From: an uncultured Pseudoalteromonas sp.
GTDB lineage: Bacteria > Pseudomonadota > Gammaproteobacteria > Enterobacterales > Alteromonadaceae
DNA length: 64,000 nt
Reading direction: 5' to 3'
Assembly: GCA_947493455.1 (NCBI GenBank)
Contig: CANLRB010000011.1
Span: 62,001 to 126,000, forward strand
Positions within the stretch are counted from its first letter, which is position 1. Each line of letters opens with the position of its first letter. The notes under the pieces are model-generated. The model ran no database searches. It was not told the DNA's origin and saw only the letters and a program-made list of their open reading frames with translations. This document shows, piece after piece, positions 1-8,487 of this stretch. Made by a program: the position numbers and the translations under genes.

Positions 1-47
1 ACGTTGAACGATGCCAGAGTGAGAATAATAAATAGTACTTTAATCAT
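1..47 (-). CDS. start of an exported protein, truncated by the window edge
   Basis: Only the first 15 codons are inside the window. They encode a Met-Ile-Lys start followed by a hydrophobic stretch typical of a signal peptide. The ATG at 47 lies inside the last codons of the preceding gene (8-nt overlap with its stop at 40-42), so it is very probably the fourth gene of the ECF sigma operon and translationally coupled. In related bacteria a DUF3106-type exported protein often sits here, but nothing in these 15 codons can confirm that. Confidence 0.55.
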   Translation of the reverse strand, partial: MIKVLFIILTLASFN

Positions 48-381
48 AATGGTGAGACTCCACTTTATGCGGGTCGTTTTTTGACTCTTTAGTTTGTTTC
101 ATTTGCTTAGGGTTCACTTTGGTTTTAGCCTGCGTTTTTGTCGCGCTCGTCACATCAAGCGGTGACACAAGCTCGCCGTCAACATCACTGAGCTCGGCAA
201 TAAAGAGCAATAGCTCCATTGAAATCGCTTGTTTTTCGTTTTGCGCGGACTTATGAGTTTGAGCTGCCTCGCTGTTCTCTTTTTTTTCTACAGGGTCATT
301 TTTGGCATAGGCAACACCATGGCAAAACAGGTAACTGGCAAAAACAACATAAAATGGCTTATTGCGTGTTTGCATTGTCAT
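40..381 (-). CDS. small exported protein of the ECF sigma operon, function unknown
   Basis: This 113-residue protein has an N-terminal hydrophobic segment ending in A-Y-A (about residues 10-26), consistent with a signal peptide. The rest is charged and low in complexity, rich in Lys, Gln and Thr, apart from a short conserved-looking patch, MELLLFIAELSDVDGEL, near residues 55-71. That patch resembles the small proteins that follow DUF3619 genes in ECF sigma clusters. The gene overlaps the upstream DUF3619 gene by 23 nt and the downstream gene by 8 nt, so all are likely co-transcribed from the sigma factor promoter. I do not recognise a catalytic motif. Confidence 0.7.
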   Translation of the reverse strand: MTMQTRNKPFYVVFASYLFCHGVAYAKNDPVEKKENSEAAQTHKSAQNEKQAISMELLLFIAELSDVDGELVSPLDVTSATKTQAKTKVNPKQMKQTKESKNDPHKVESHHYD

Positions 382-775
382 TCAACCAAGTTAAAAATTG
401 ATAGTCTTCAACCACTGCCAAGTCATGTTGCGGGATCATCACAATACCATTGGCTGCGTTGAGTTCGCCAAGTGGCAAAGGTGCAATTGCCGACACAGGT
501 GACAGCGTATTGACATAAAGTGAACCGACGATCGCAAGGCAACAAAAGGTCAGCGCTAATGAGTTACGCGTGGTCAATCGCCAGCGTTTTGGCGCGCCAG
601 CAAGGGCATTACGCCTTGCATTTGCAAGGGTCTGGGTAACATGGTGACTATGCAGTGATAAACTGGCATTTAAATCGTCAATCACTCTGGCTTCGCTCGT
701 CGATATTACTTTGTTTGTGTCTGTTTCGTTTTTTTCTATTTCGTTTGTATGTGTGTTGTTTTTATTGGTGGTCAT
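359..775 (-). CDS. DUF3619-family membrane protein, probable partner of the ECF sigma factor
   Basis: The 138-residue protein has a cytoplasmic N-terminal part with an ARVIDDLNASL segment (about 29-39) and a T-LANARRNAL segment (about 49-58). One membrane helix follows near residues 72-90, then a short periplasmic tail ending in a tryptophan-containing DYQFLTWL motif. This arrangement and its position directly behind an ECF sigma gene match the DUF3619 family, thought to act like an anti-sigma factor. The start overlaps the sigma gene by 14 nt, indicating coupling. The anti-sigma role is inferred from gene order and topology, not from a recognised zinc or ASD motif. Confidence 0.72.
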   Translation of the reverse strand: MTTNKNNTHTNEIEKNETDTNKVISTSEARVIDDLNASLSLHSHHVTQTLANARRNALAGAPKRWRLTTRNSLALTFCCLAIVGSLYVNTLSPVSAIAPLPLGELNAANGIVMIPQHDLAVVEDYQFLTWLNDNANTQ

Positions 776-1340
776 GGCTGCTCTCCAATAACTGTTTTAA
801 CTTTGCACTTGCGCGCGAAAAGTGTGTTTTAACACTGCCTTCAGAACATTTCATAATTTGTGCCGTTTGCTTAACTGAAAGCCCTTGCCACGCTCTAAGT
901 AAAAAGCATTGTTGCTGTTTAAGTGGCAGATTGTGTAGCACCTGTAAACTTTGTTCACATTTTTGTTGTTTTTCAATTATATGCTCAGGCTCTGTGGTTC
1001 GGTCAAAAAACATCGGTGCTGGTAATTCGTCGCTTTCTTGCCAAAACAAAATGATTTTGCGTACTTTTTGTTTTCGGTGCCAATCCACAATTAAGTTTTG
1101 CACAATGCGATAAAATAGCGGCACCCATTGGTCCTGAGGCTTGCTAGCGTAATGCGTCACAAAACGGAGCATCGCATCTTGCACGATATCAAGGCTGTCA
1201 CCTTGGTCGGCAGTGGCCACTATCGCCATTTGAAATGCCTTTCGCTCTACTGTTTTTAAAAAATGTTCCAGGGCCACATTTTGCGACAAAGCGTTTGCCT
1301 TTGCGTTGCTATACGATTTATTTCTACTAATAGCCTGCAA
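762..1340 (-). CDS. RNA polymerase sigma factor, ECF/sigma-70 family
   Basis: This 192-residue alternative sigma factor should direct RNA polymerase to a small regulon. Region 2 is seen around residues 25-90 (LDIVQDAMLRFV, then PLFYRIVQNLIVDWHRKQKVR). Region 4 lies at about 130-185 with the helix-turn-helix LSVKQTAQIMKCSEGSVKTHFSRA. The start appears to be TTG at 1340, preceded by AGGA six bases upstream; no in-frame ATG lies near the expected N terminus. It heads an operon with the DUF3619 protein and two exported proteins, and is divergent from an EF-hand protein that may be a regulon member. Confidence 0.88.
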   Translation of the reverse strand: MQAISRNKSYSNAKANALSQNVALEHFLKTVERKAFQMAIVATADQGDSLDIVQDAMLRFVTHYASKPQDQWVPLFYRIVQNLIVDWHRKQKVRKIILFWQESDELPAPMFFDRTTEPEHIIEKQQKCEQSLQVLHNLPLKQQQCFLLRAWQGLSVKQTAQIMKCSEGSVKTHFSRASAKLKQLLESSHDHQ

Positions 1341-1529
1341 GCTTAATCCTGTTTAGTCAACTTCCTCTCTCCAAATAAACGCATCAAACATGTGTTGGTT
1401 GACATGGACTCGCTGCAAAATTTAAAAAAATAAATTTATTTAATCCTCGGTCAACCAAACCGAATGGTCGGCGTTTTAGGAAGTGATACAGCATTGAACT
1501 TTTATAAAACCAATAACGAGGAAAACAGT

Positions 1530-2171
1530 ATGAAAAAAAATACAACGTCATTGCTACTGACCGGTTTAATTGTGTGCGGCGCAACCATTTCTTGTAATGC
1601 CTATGCCAATGAACGCAATAAACGCGGCGCAGACAAGGGGGGAGATAACAAAAAAGCACGCATTGAAGCTAAATTTAATCGGCTGGATAGCGACCAAAGT
1701 GGTGATTTAAGCTTTGCTGAAACGATTGCAAAGCAAGTAACAAAAATCGAGCGCCGCTTTAATAAGTTAGACTCGGATCAAAATGCAGAGATCAATCTCG
1801 ATGAATTTTTGGCAAGTGGCCGTAATGCCCGTGATTTGTCACCGTTTGCACAGGAGATTGTTGCGTGCGTTAGCGCTGAAAAAGAAGATACTGGCAACGA
1901 GTTTATTCGTGTACCCAATGAGCTTGATTTTATGTCACCGGTTGATAAGTTTAACGCATTAGACAGTGACACAAGTTTAACGTTGTCACTGACCGAAGTT
2001 ACAGACTCTGCCACCGAACGCGCTCAAGCACGTTTTGACGAAAATGATAGTGACGCCACTGGCGCCATTGATTTAGACGAATTTACGCATCAGCAGCTAA
2101 GCCGCGCAGCAACAAGAAAAGCACTCAAAGACTGCATTAATGACATTGTACTCGACGACGAGTTACTTTAA
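1530..2171 (+). CDS. exported EF-hand calcium-binding protein with four loops
   Basis: From ATG 1530 (preceded by an ACGAGGA ribosome site) the product is 213 residues, with a clear signal peptide ending near A-N-A-Y-A-N. The open frame extends further upstream, but that part lacks a ribosome site and would mask the signal peptide. Four EF-hand-like loops are visible: DSDQSGDLSFAE, DSDQNAEINLDE, DSDTSLTLSLTE and DSDATGAIDLDE. The first and last keep Gly at loop position 6, while the middle two lack it, so calcium affinity may differ. It is divergently transcribed from the ECF sigma gene, sharing a 189-bp intergenic region, and is likely periplasmic. A role as sensor or buffer is inference. 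Confidence 0.85.
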   Translation: MKKNTTSLLLTGLIVCGATISCNAYANERNKRGADKGGDNKKARIEAKFNRLDSDQSGDLSFAETIAKQVTKIERRFNKLDSDQNAEINLDEFLASGRNARDLSPFAQEIVACVSAEKEDTGNEFIRVPNELDFMSPVDKFNALDSDTSLTLSLTEVTDSATERAQARFDENDSDATGAIDLDEFTHQQLSRAATRKALKDCINDIVLDDELL

Positions 2172-2235
2172 TCCCGCTGATTAGTATTGCGCGCTATCAC
2201 ATTACCCCCTTTGGCGCGTATCCTACACACCTAAA

Positions 2236-2273
2236 TAAAGCTCGCTGATGGATGACCTTAGCGCGCTTTTTTG
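2236..2273 (+). terminator. rho-independent terminator after the EF-hand gene
   Basis: A 12-bp stem with one mismatch (AAAGCTCGCTGA pairing with TTAGCGCGCTTT) is followed by a run of T. It lies 65 nt after the EF-hand stop codon. The remaining stretch to about 2489 has no convincing gene; I see only AT-rich sequence that should hold the promoter of the next gene. Confidence 0.7.
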
Positions 2274-2489
2274 TTATTACTCACTTGAAATTATTAATCA
2301 TTTTGATATTTTACGCACTATAAAGTGAGGGAGCATAACTGGCTTGTTGGGTGATGATATGAATGCCATTGGCAATAAGAATCTATTATTGGACAACGCT
2401 GACGCCCAAACTGGCATGAGTTAACATAGCTTATAAAGCATTAACGTGATTTAAAAACGCGTTAAATCAAAAACAAAACAGGGATGTCG

Positions 2490-3560
2490 ATGTTACAAAC
2501 ACACCCATTATCGGGCAGCAATAGCGTTGCCTTTATCAATTTATCACGTTTAATTTTTATATTTTCTTTGTTCAATATGAGTGTGTTTGTCAATCAGGCG
2601 GTGGCGGCAAGCTTTGATTGTACAAAGGCAGCCACGAAAATAGAAAAGTTGATTTGTAATACCCCTGAACTATCGCAGCTCGATGACGACTTATGGGTGG
2701 CTTACAACAATAATATGTTTGATATTTGGGGCCCAGAAGAAGCAGCGTATAAGCAACAGCAGCGCAATTGGCTTAAAACGGTGCGCAATCGCTGTGCCAC
2801 TATTGACTGTTTGGCTGAGGTTTACCAAGAGCGCCTATGGGCACTCAATGGCACAAAAGAACCGTTACCACTGTTTAGTTTACGCCGAAACCATGATTTT
2901 GGTTCTGGGGTGTGCGAGGCTTATTTAAACGTACTTAATAACACACCGAAAGAGGCATTGTTGCCATGTAAACTGCCTGATTTGACCCACTCAAATTTTA
3001 GTGCAGTGAAGTTTGAGACGCTGCATGGCGATGAGCTTAAGTTAATGGATCAAAAGTTTTCAGCGCCAAACCCAAATAAGCCGGGTGCGATAACTAAGTG
3101 GAAAAATGATTGGCCAGCACATAAACAAGATTATGAGACGGGCTATAACGTTATTGGCGCCGCAACACTGGACCTTGATAGCGACGGACAATTAGACAAA
3201 GTATTGAACCATAGTCGACCGGAATATAGTTGTCAGGTGTTTGAGGGGGTATCAGCCACTTATCGAACAATTATATACGAGGAACGCTGGAATAATTTAA
3301 ATAAGGAAGATCATAAAAAACTCACAAATACATATGGCTATCGGCATCTATTTTATATTGTGAATAATAGTGATGTTAATTTTATTGACAGCAGTGGTCA
3401 TCTAGTTAATTACAACAACTCGTTTTACATAATTGACCACCATCATTTAAATACTAAAAACATTAAAAACCCGAATGGGGATAAAACGTATGTTACGTTA
3501 AGCGTTATCAAGCCTGATTTTCGCACAAAGAACATTTGTAACTATTGGTATAACTACTAA
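2490..3560 (+). CDS. exported protein with LprI-like (DUF1311) domain
   Basis: The product (about 356 residues) begins with a signal peptide ending near V-N-Q-A-V-A-A. A cysteine-rich LprI/DUF1311 domain follows: FDCTKAATKIEKLICNTPEL, LDDDLWVAYNN, QQRNWLKTVRNRC and DCLAEVYQERL. In characterised members this domain inhibits host or competitor lysozyme in the periplasm. The C-terminal two thirds contain a D-x-D-S-D-G stretch (about residue 225) resembling a calcium-binding or VCBS-like segment; I do not recognise that part. ATG 2490 is preferred over ATG 2484 because AGGG lies only just before 2484, at proper distance from 2490. The later part of the gene is noticeably AT-richer than the beginning. 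Confidence 0.72.
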   Translation: MLQTHPLSGSNSVAFINLSRLIFIFSLFNMSVFVNQAVAASFDCTKAATKIEKLICNTPELSQLDDDLWVAYNNNMFDIWGPEEAAYKQQQRNWLKTVRNRCATIDCLAEVYQERLWALNGTKEPLPLFSLRRNHDFGSGVCEAYLNVLNNTPKEALLPCKLPDLTHSNFSAVKFETLHGDELKLMDQKFSAPNPNKPGAITKWKNDWPAHKQDYETGYNVIGAATLDLDSDGQLDKVLNHSRPEYSCQVFEGVSATYRTIIYEERWNNLNKEDHKKLTNTYGYRHLFYIVNNSDVNFIDSSGHLVNYNNSFYIIDHHHLNTKNIKNPNGDKTYVTLSVIKPDFRTKNICNYWYNY

Positions 3561-3603
3561 CCCTACAGAATACGCGCGATTTTCTATTCGAGATGAAATA
3601 AAA

Positions 3604-3634
3604 AGAGCCCAAGTAGTCTACTTGGGCGTTTTTT
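3604..3634 (+). terminator. rho-independent terminator after the LprI-domain gene
   Basis: A perfect 9-10 bp stem (GCCCAAGTAG with its complement) is followed by six T. It separates two convergent genes, and its T tract touches the stop codon of the lipoprotein gene on the other strand. Confidence 0.82.
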
Positions 3635-4052
3635 AACGGCAGGTAAAACTGAGTTCAACTTGATAGGGGGTGCCCATTGAGTCTTCGGCTATGCCGCCAC
3701 CGATTGACATGGCTGCACCAACATCATCGACTTTATTTTCGCCAAGTACCCACAGCACTGTGCCTGCGGTTTCAACCGCATTGGCAATGTTTAAATTAGA
3801 TAAGTACTCGCTTTCGGGCAGGCTGCCGGTGTAGTCAATTGACTCATGATTAACGTAAGCACTGGCTTTTTGTTCACTGCAGTAAAGTTTGGCTTGTCGC
3901 CACGCTTCTTTACCGCCGGCGTCGCGAGTTTGTGCACTTAATTTCACGTAATGGTTGCCATCGCTTGCTGGGCGCACATTGTTGTGGTGGGCACAGGCAC
4001 TTAATAGTGAAACGAACGTAATGCTGATAACGGGTTTAATAAAGCGTTCCAT
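3633..4052 (-). CDS. small lipoprotein, function unknown
   Basis: The 139-residue protein starts with a lipoprotein signal peptide whose lipobox L-L-S-A-C places the acylated cysteine at residue 20. The mature part has two cysteines (in LYCSEQ and at SFTCR near the C terminus) that could form a disulfide, and a glycine-rich central segment, GAAMSIGGGIAED. I do not recognise a family. It is monocistronic: the upstream 180 bp contain no gene and the downstream side faces a terminator. Aspartate is absent at position +2 of the mature protein (Ala), so outer-membrane sorting is expected. Confidence 0.7.
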   Translation of the reverse strand: MERFIKPVISITFVSLLSACAHHNNVRPASDGNHYVKLSAQTRDAGGKEAWRQAKLYCSEQKASAYVNHESIDYTGSLPESEYLSNLNIANAVETAGTVLWVLGENKVDDVGAAMSIGGGIAEDSMGTPYQVELSFTCR

Positions 4053-4238
4053 GTGATATCTCTTATCTAAACTGTTTCTTAGTGATACCTTATGTGAAAA
4101 AAAGCATATTGTCCGTTAGTTGCTGTAAAAGAATGTAGGAATTTGTAGATAAGCGTTAAAAATGACTAGGCCCAGCTTTGGTATTGTTCTGTTACACACA
4201 AATAAAGTGGGCCATGTACTTACAAAAGCGGAGAAGTT

Positions 4239-5243
4239 TTACAACTGAATACGCTTGGCGGCATCGGCATAGCCATTGGTGGCTAAATAATCTTTAATTT
4301 GTTTAATGGCCGCGTCGCCCTCATTAGTATGTTTAGAGATAAATTCGATAAATTGATTGACCTCCTGTTGTTGTCCTTCGACCGCAAAGTAGGCCATTAA
4401 GCGCAGTAAATCGTCCTGTTGCGGTGATACTTTAAATCCAAATTCGGCCTCTAATTTGGCATAGTGGGCCATAAAGGGTGTAAAACCGGCTTTTTTAGTC
4501 TGACTGTTTGGCTGCCAATGGGCGAAGCGAGCCCGCAGGGCATCAACGAGTGCAATGGCCTTACTCGACTGATGGCCGTAGTTTGGGTACTTTTTGGTAA
4601 CTAGGTTAAGTGTTTGCTGCTCGCTTAGTTGGGCGGTAAGCTTATCAAATGGCTGTTCCATATGTTCACCTTCATCGGCCAGCGAAATAAATAAAAAACC
4701 GTTTAAGGCCTTGGCCGCAGTTGCCAATCGATTAATATAGCCGTCATCGAGTGATGGGCTCACTGTGATGTAATCGTTCGCAAACGTCGTACCATTTAAC
4801 AAGTATTCAAGCCCCATTCGTCCTGCATTGGAATGCGCGACCAGCATGGCATAGTTGGCACTACGATAATGGGTGTTGATGTAGGGCAGTAGTTCATTGT
4901 TTATGTAGTGACGAAATTGGTGACCTTGTTTATTACTTGGGGTGTTGTTTTCAATGGCGCCAGTGGGTGCAAGTTTAGCGCCTTTGCCGTGAATACCCAC
5001 CACAATAAATTCTGGAATATCACCTTGCAGTGTTGTCAAAATAGCGTTTGTAAGTTGGGTGTCCCACTGACCATGTAGTACATACAATACTGGGTAGTGG
5101 CGTTTAGTGTTGCTGTGGTAGCTTTCAGGTAGGTGTACCTCAATAATTTGTTTTTGCTCAAAGTAACGTGAGTTGAGTGAAATTTGCTCTGCGAATAGGG
5201 CTGTGGGGCAAAGTAACAATATAAAAGTAAAAAAAAACTTCAT
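4239..5243 (-). CDS. exported alpha/beta hydrolase, esterase D/IroE type
   Basis: The protein (334 residues from ATG 5243) has a signal peptide ending F-A-E. It then shows the putative-esterase fold: VLYVLHGQWD near residues 49-58 forms the oxyanion strand, and VAHSNAGRMGLEYLL contains the nucleophile elbow (H-S-N-A-G). A late histidine in YGHQSS is the probable catalytic base. A helical C-terminal extension of about 80 residues, TPR-like in appearance, follows. Members of this family cleave siderophore esters, S-formylglutathione or other short esters; the substrate is not readable here. It is divergent from a CadC-like regulator that may control it. The open frame extends upstream to 5306 but only the 5243 start gives a signal peptide. 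Confidence 0.82.
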   Translation of the reverse strand: MKFFFTFILLLCPTALFAEQISLNSRYFEQKQIIEVHLPESYHSNTKRHYPVLYVLHGQWDTQLTNAILTTLQGDIPEFIVVGIHGKGAKLAPTGAIENNTPSNKQGHQFRHYINNELLPYINTHYRSANYAMLVAHSNAGRMGLEYLLNGTTFANDYITVSPSLDDGYINRLATAAKALNGFLFISLADEGEHMEQPFDKLTAQLSEQQTLNLVTKKYPNYGHQSSKAIALVDALRARFAHWQPNSQTKKAGFTPFMAHYAKLEAEFGFKVSPQQDDLLRLMAYFAVEGQQQEVNQFIEFISKHTNEGDAAIKQIKDYLATNGYADAAKRIQL

Positions 5244-5342
5244 AACGGTTTCCATTTCAGTAAAAGAGCCGTTAGCATTTGTTTTACTGATAAAAATGAC
5301 AACCAAGAAACTCGTTACTTTTTCTTAAGGAAATCTTAAGCG

Positions 5343-7400
5343 TTGAATAATAACAAAAAAAATGAAAATAGCACGACCTATCTCTATCATGAATTTCGCT
5401 TGGATTTTACGCGTTGTCATATTTATCACGGTCAAAATTTAGTTGAACTTGAGCCAAAAGTGATGGCGGTTTTGGCGCTTTTATATCAACATCAAGGCGA
5501 GGTGCTCACCCAACAACACATTTTTGATACTGTGTGGCCGGGGCGTATTTTTAATCAAAGTTTAGTGCAGCGCGCGATAACGCTGATCCGAAAAGCCCTT
5601 GGTGAAAGTGCAACCAATGCAGCGTATTTAATTACCTATCCCAAGCGCGGCTACAGTTTAAGTAAAGCAAATAGCCAACACGCAATAAGCAATGATAAAA
5701 ATACGACACAAGCCTCGTTAATAACCAAAATAGCAAGCGGTTTAACAAGGCGTGGGCGTTTTGCTTTTATTGCTTCTGTGCTAATTAGCGTAATCTTCAT
5801 TACAGTGCTTAGCATGACACAGTTGGCTAATTTTGACGATCATATCGTGTCAGCCAACAATCAACAGAAACAACGCAGCAGCACCCACGCGCCGCTTTCT
5901 TTTAGTCACTTGCAACCACTCGCAGTGAGAAGTGAAGACACGTCAAATGCCAGCTATTATGGCTTTGTTGTTGGGGAACATGGCACGTCGGATTTATTTG
6001 TTAAACATGATGCGGGGCAATATACCCTGTGGCAAAAAGAACACGAGTTCTCGCCAATTTACAGCTCTCAACATGAAATTAGTTTTGCATTTTGGCTCAA
6101 TAATAGTCCTGCTGTGGTAATAAAACATGAGCAAGGTGGCTGGCAGGTGGTGTCGCTTAACAATCCGCTAGCGCCGCTTTTTATCAGTGATATGCCGTTT
6201 ACAAGTGCGCCGCAATGGCACAAAAATTACGTGTATTTCAGTACTGAAAAAGCCCTTTATCGATTTGATCTTAATACACAGTCGCGCGAGTTGTTGCTGC
6301 ACTTAGCTAATGTACAGCAAATTCGTGACTTTGCGCTTGATCGAAAAAACGACCGTGTGGCAATTTTAAGTGCACTGGGGCAGGGGAAATTTAACGTTAA
6401 TGTGTATGATTTAGCGCACAATAGCCCAGACCAGTTATTAGTGCGCGACGGCGTATTTCGTTCAATCGATTTTCACCCAAGTGGTACTCACTTATTGCTG
6501 AGTGATGCAAAACAGCTGGTGCAACTGGACTTTAATCAAACTTTGGCCGTGTTGCCGTTTGCAACAGATAAACATATTGTTGATGCTCAATATGCCAGCG
6601 ACGGCGCGATATTATTACAACTGTCACAGGTGGTGAGTGAAATAGCACACTACACCGATAGCAGCGCGAGTGCACCGAACCAGGCAATACGTCATTTCGG
6701 CTTAAATTTATTTGCCAGTCAAAATAGAGAAAATCAGCTGCTCTATTTTTCAAATTATCGCGGTGGTGATGCGCTTTATTTAAAAGCTTCCCACAGCGAA
6801 AAAAGTGTCAAAGTGGCGGATCTTAATCACCCGCTTAACGGAGTGAGTTGGCATCCTGAAAAGCAACAATACGCTTTTATTGCTAACCAAACCTTGATGC
6901 TAGCAAGTCCAAATGAACCGCTTGAAACTAAAGCTCTGGCTCAGTCGGTCTATTTGCGTGACTGGTATCATGGTAGCAATCACTTATTGGTCAATGAACT
7001 TGATAATGGCAATCCTTACCCAGCACAATTGGCGTTAGAAAGTGGCACATTAAGGCGTTTAACTGAGCAAAGTGCAAGCTGCGCCACACTTGATGCTAAA
7101 GACAACTTATATTACGTGATTGGCAAGCACCTATATGTGCAAAAAAGCGATGGCAGCAAAACCCGTATACACCAATTGACGAGCGGCGATTACGGTGACT
7201 TATTTGTCAGTGATCACTATTTGTATGCGTTGACACAGTCACATTTGGGCTATGGTTTTCAAGTGTTTTCGCTTGAGTCGCGAGACTTAGTCGATGAGCA
7301 AGTGACCGCTCAGCGCATGTTGGCGGGCGTGACGCTAAGTGATCAATTGTGGTTTTATGACAAGATCACTCGGCTGTCAGAATTTTACCGTTTAAACTAG
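5343..7400 (+). CDS. CadC/ToxR-like membrane transcriptional regulator
   Basis: The 685-residue protein carries an N-terminal OmpR/PhoB-type winged helix (about 15-105, with ELEPKVMAVLALL and the signature YLITYPKRGYSL). A linker, a single membrane helix near residues 138-160 and a periplasmic domain of over 500 residues follow. The periplasmic part contains repeated beta-strand units with S-x-x-P-x-W and FHPSG-type turns resembling a Tol/WD-like propeller. Such proteins bind DNA while membrane anchored and sense periplasmic signals directly. The start is TTG at 5343, supported by AAGGAAA nine bases upstream; the ATG at 5362 is out of frame. The divergent neighbour is an exported esterase, the most obvious target. 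Confidence 0.85.
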   Translation: MNNNKKNENSTTYLYHEFRLDFTRCHIYHGQNLVELEPKVMAVLALLYQHQGEVLTQQHIFDTVWPGRIFNQSLVQRAITLIRKALGESATNAAYLITYPKRGYSLSKANSQHAISNDKNTTQASLITKIASGLTRRGRFAFIASVLISVIFITVLSMTQLANFDDHIVSANNQQKQRSSTHAPLSFSHLQPLAVRSEDTSNASYYGFVVGEHGTSDLFVKHDAGQYTLWQKEHEFSPIYSSQHEISFAFWLNNSPAVVIKHEQGGWQVVSLNNPLAPLFISDMPFTSAPQWHKNYVYFSTEKALYRFDLNTQSRELLLHLANVQQIRDFALDRKNDRVAILSALGQGKFNVNVYDLAHNSPDQLLVRDGVFRSIDFHPSGTHLLLSDAKQLVQLDFNQTLAVLPFATDKHIVDAQYASDGAILLQLSQVVSEIAHYTDSSASAPNQAIRHFGLNLFASQNRENQLLYFSNYRGGDALYLKASHSEKSVKVADLNHPLNGVSWHPEKQQYAFIANQTLMLASPNEPLETKALAQSVYLRDWYHGSNHLLVNELDNGNPYPAQLALESGTLRRLTEQSASCATLDAKDNLYYVIGKHLYVQKSDGSKTRIHQLTSGDYGDLFVSDHYLYALTQSHLGYGFQVFSLESRDLVDEQVTAQRMLAGVTLSDQLWFYDKITRLSEFYRLN

Positions 7401-7422
7401 CGTGGTTGCCCCATTTTGATTA

Positions 7423-8286
7423 TTAGGCACTGAGTGCGCTCGGGGCTTTACCGTAATAGCGAGTAAATTCGCGGCTAAACTGCGCCGCACTTTCGTAACC
7501 CACTTGTTGTGCGACTTGTTTTACTTTTAAACCTTGATCTTGTAGCAGCTCTCGGGCTCGGTTAAGACGAATTTTTTTAATGTATTGCATGGGCGAGAGA
7601 GAGGTAATTTGCTTAAAGTTGCGATGAAAGGTGGAGCTGCTCATATTCACCATGCCTGCCAATTGGTCAACATCAAAGGTATTTTGGTAATTATTATGCA
7701 CGTGCTTGAGTACATGCTCGATGCGCGAGAGCAAGGTACTGTGTGAGGCTAATGCAACAAGTGGTGCTGCTTGCGGCCCGGACAAAATATGAAAAAACAC
7801 TTCTTTGAGTAGCCCTTTACCGATTACATCGCATTGCAGTGGCGAGGTTAAACATGTTGCAAGGCGCTGAATAACGCACGACATACCCTCGGTACAACGG
7901 CTTACAAATAACCCTTTGTTGGCATTAACGGGCTGCTTGTCAATTTGTCCGTGTTCGTCGAGCTGGCTAATGAGTTCAAGGATGACTGTCATATCAAAAT
8001 CGATAATCAGTGATAGTAATGGCAAGTTGTCATCCAGCAAGGTTTCACATTCTGCGGCGAGCGGTATGGTCAGTACTAGGTAGTTATCAGGGTTATAGTC
8101 ATAAACCACATTATCAAAAAAAATGCGCTTTTTACCTTGTAAGATAATGATAACACCTTGCGCGTAACACAGTGGCACACGACCAATCGGTTGGCTTGCC
8201 TTATAAATACCGACGCCTTGTAACGGCGTTTTGTTGTAACCTTCAGTCAGTGGTAATTGAGACAGAATGTGTGCGCTTTGCTGCAT
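7423..8286 (-). CDS. yqhC: AraC-family regulator, YqhC-like
   Basis: This 287-residue regulator has an N-terminal AraC_N/cupin domain (VPLCYAQGVIIILQGKKRIFF, about 38-58). The C-terminal double helix-turn-helix spans about 190-285: FDVDQLAGMVNMSSSTFHRNFKQ, then VKQVAQQVGYESAAQFSREFTRYYG. ATG 8286 has AGGAG upstream. It is divergent from a YqhD-type alcohol dehydrogenase. In Escherichia coli, YqhC activates yqhD in response to reactive aldehydes, and the same pairing here makes that role likely. Confidence 0.87.
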   Translation of the reverse strand: MQQSAHILSQLPLTEGYNKTPLQGVGIYKASQPIGRVPLCYAQGVIIILQGKKRIFFDNVVYDYNPDNYLVLTIPLAAECETLLDDNLPLLSLIIDFDMTVILELISQLDEHGQIDKQPVNANKGLFVSRCTEGMSCVIQRLATCLTSPLQCDVIGKGLLKEVFFHILSGPQAAPLVALASHSTLLSRIEHVLKHVHNNYQNTFDVDQLAGMVNMSSSTFHRNFKQITSLSPMQYIKKIRLNRARELLQDQGLKVKQVAQQVGYESAAQFSREFTRYYGKAPSALSA

Positions 8287-8487
8287 TGCATACTCCTAAA
8301 CAAACAGTGAATGCTAAGATTGTTTAAAATGTAATTTATATACTTGCATCAAGTGTAACTTAGCTGTGTTTGCTTCTCTATTGAAAATATCGTCAGTGAG
8401 AGTTTTAGGCATGAAATAACCGTTTTTGCCCATTCTTTTTTTACATTTGTGTCCTAAAATGAATGCAAATTTAAAGAGGGCGAACAA

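Noticed and set aside
655-1113. 152-codon + strand frame over the sigma operon
   Set aside because: Antisense shadow of the sigma and DUF3619 genes, with Cys- and Leu-rich composition typical of a wrong frame.
2343-2423. About 26-codon frame in the gap before the LprI-domain gene
   Set aside because: Short, no ribosome site at a proper distance and no recognisable signal, so chance is the better explanation.
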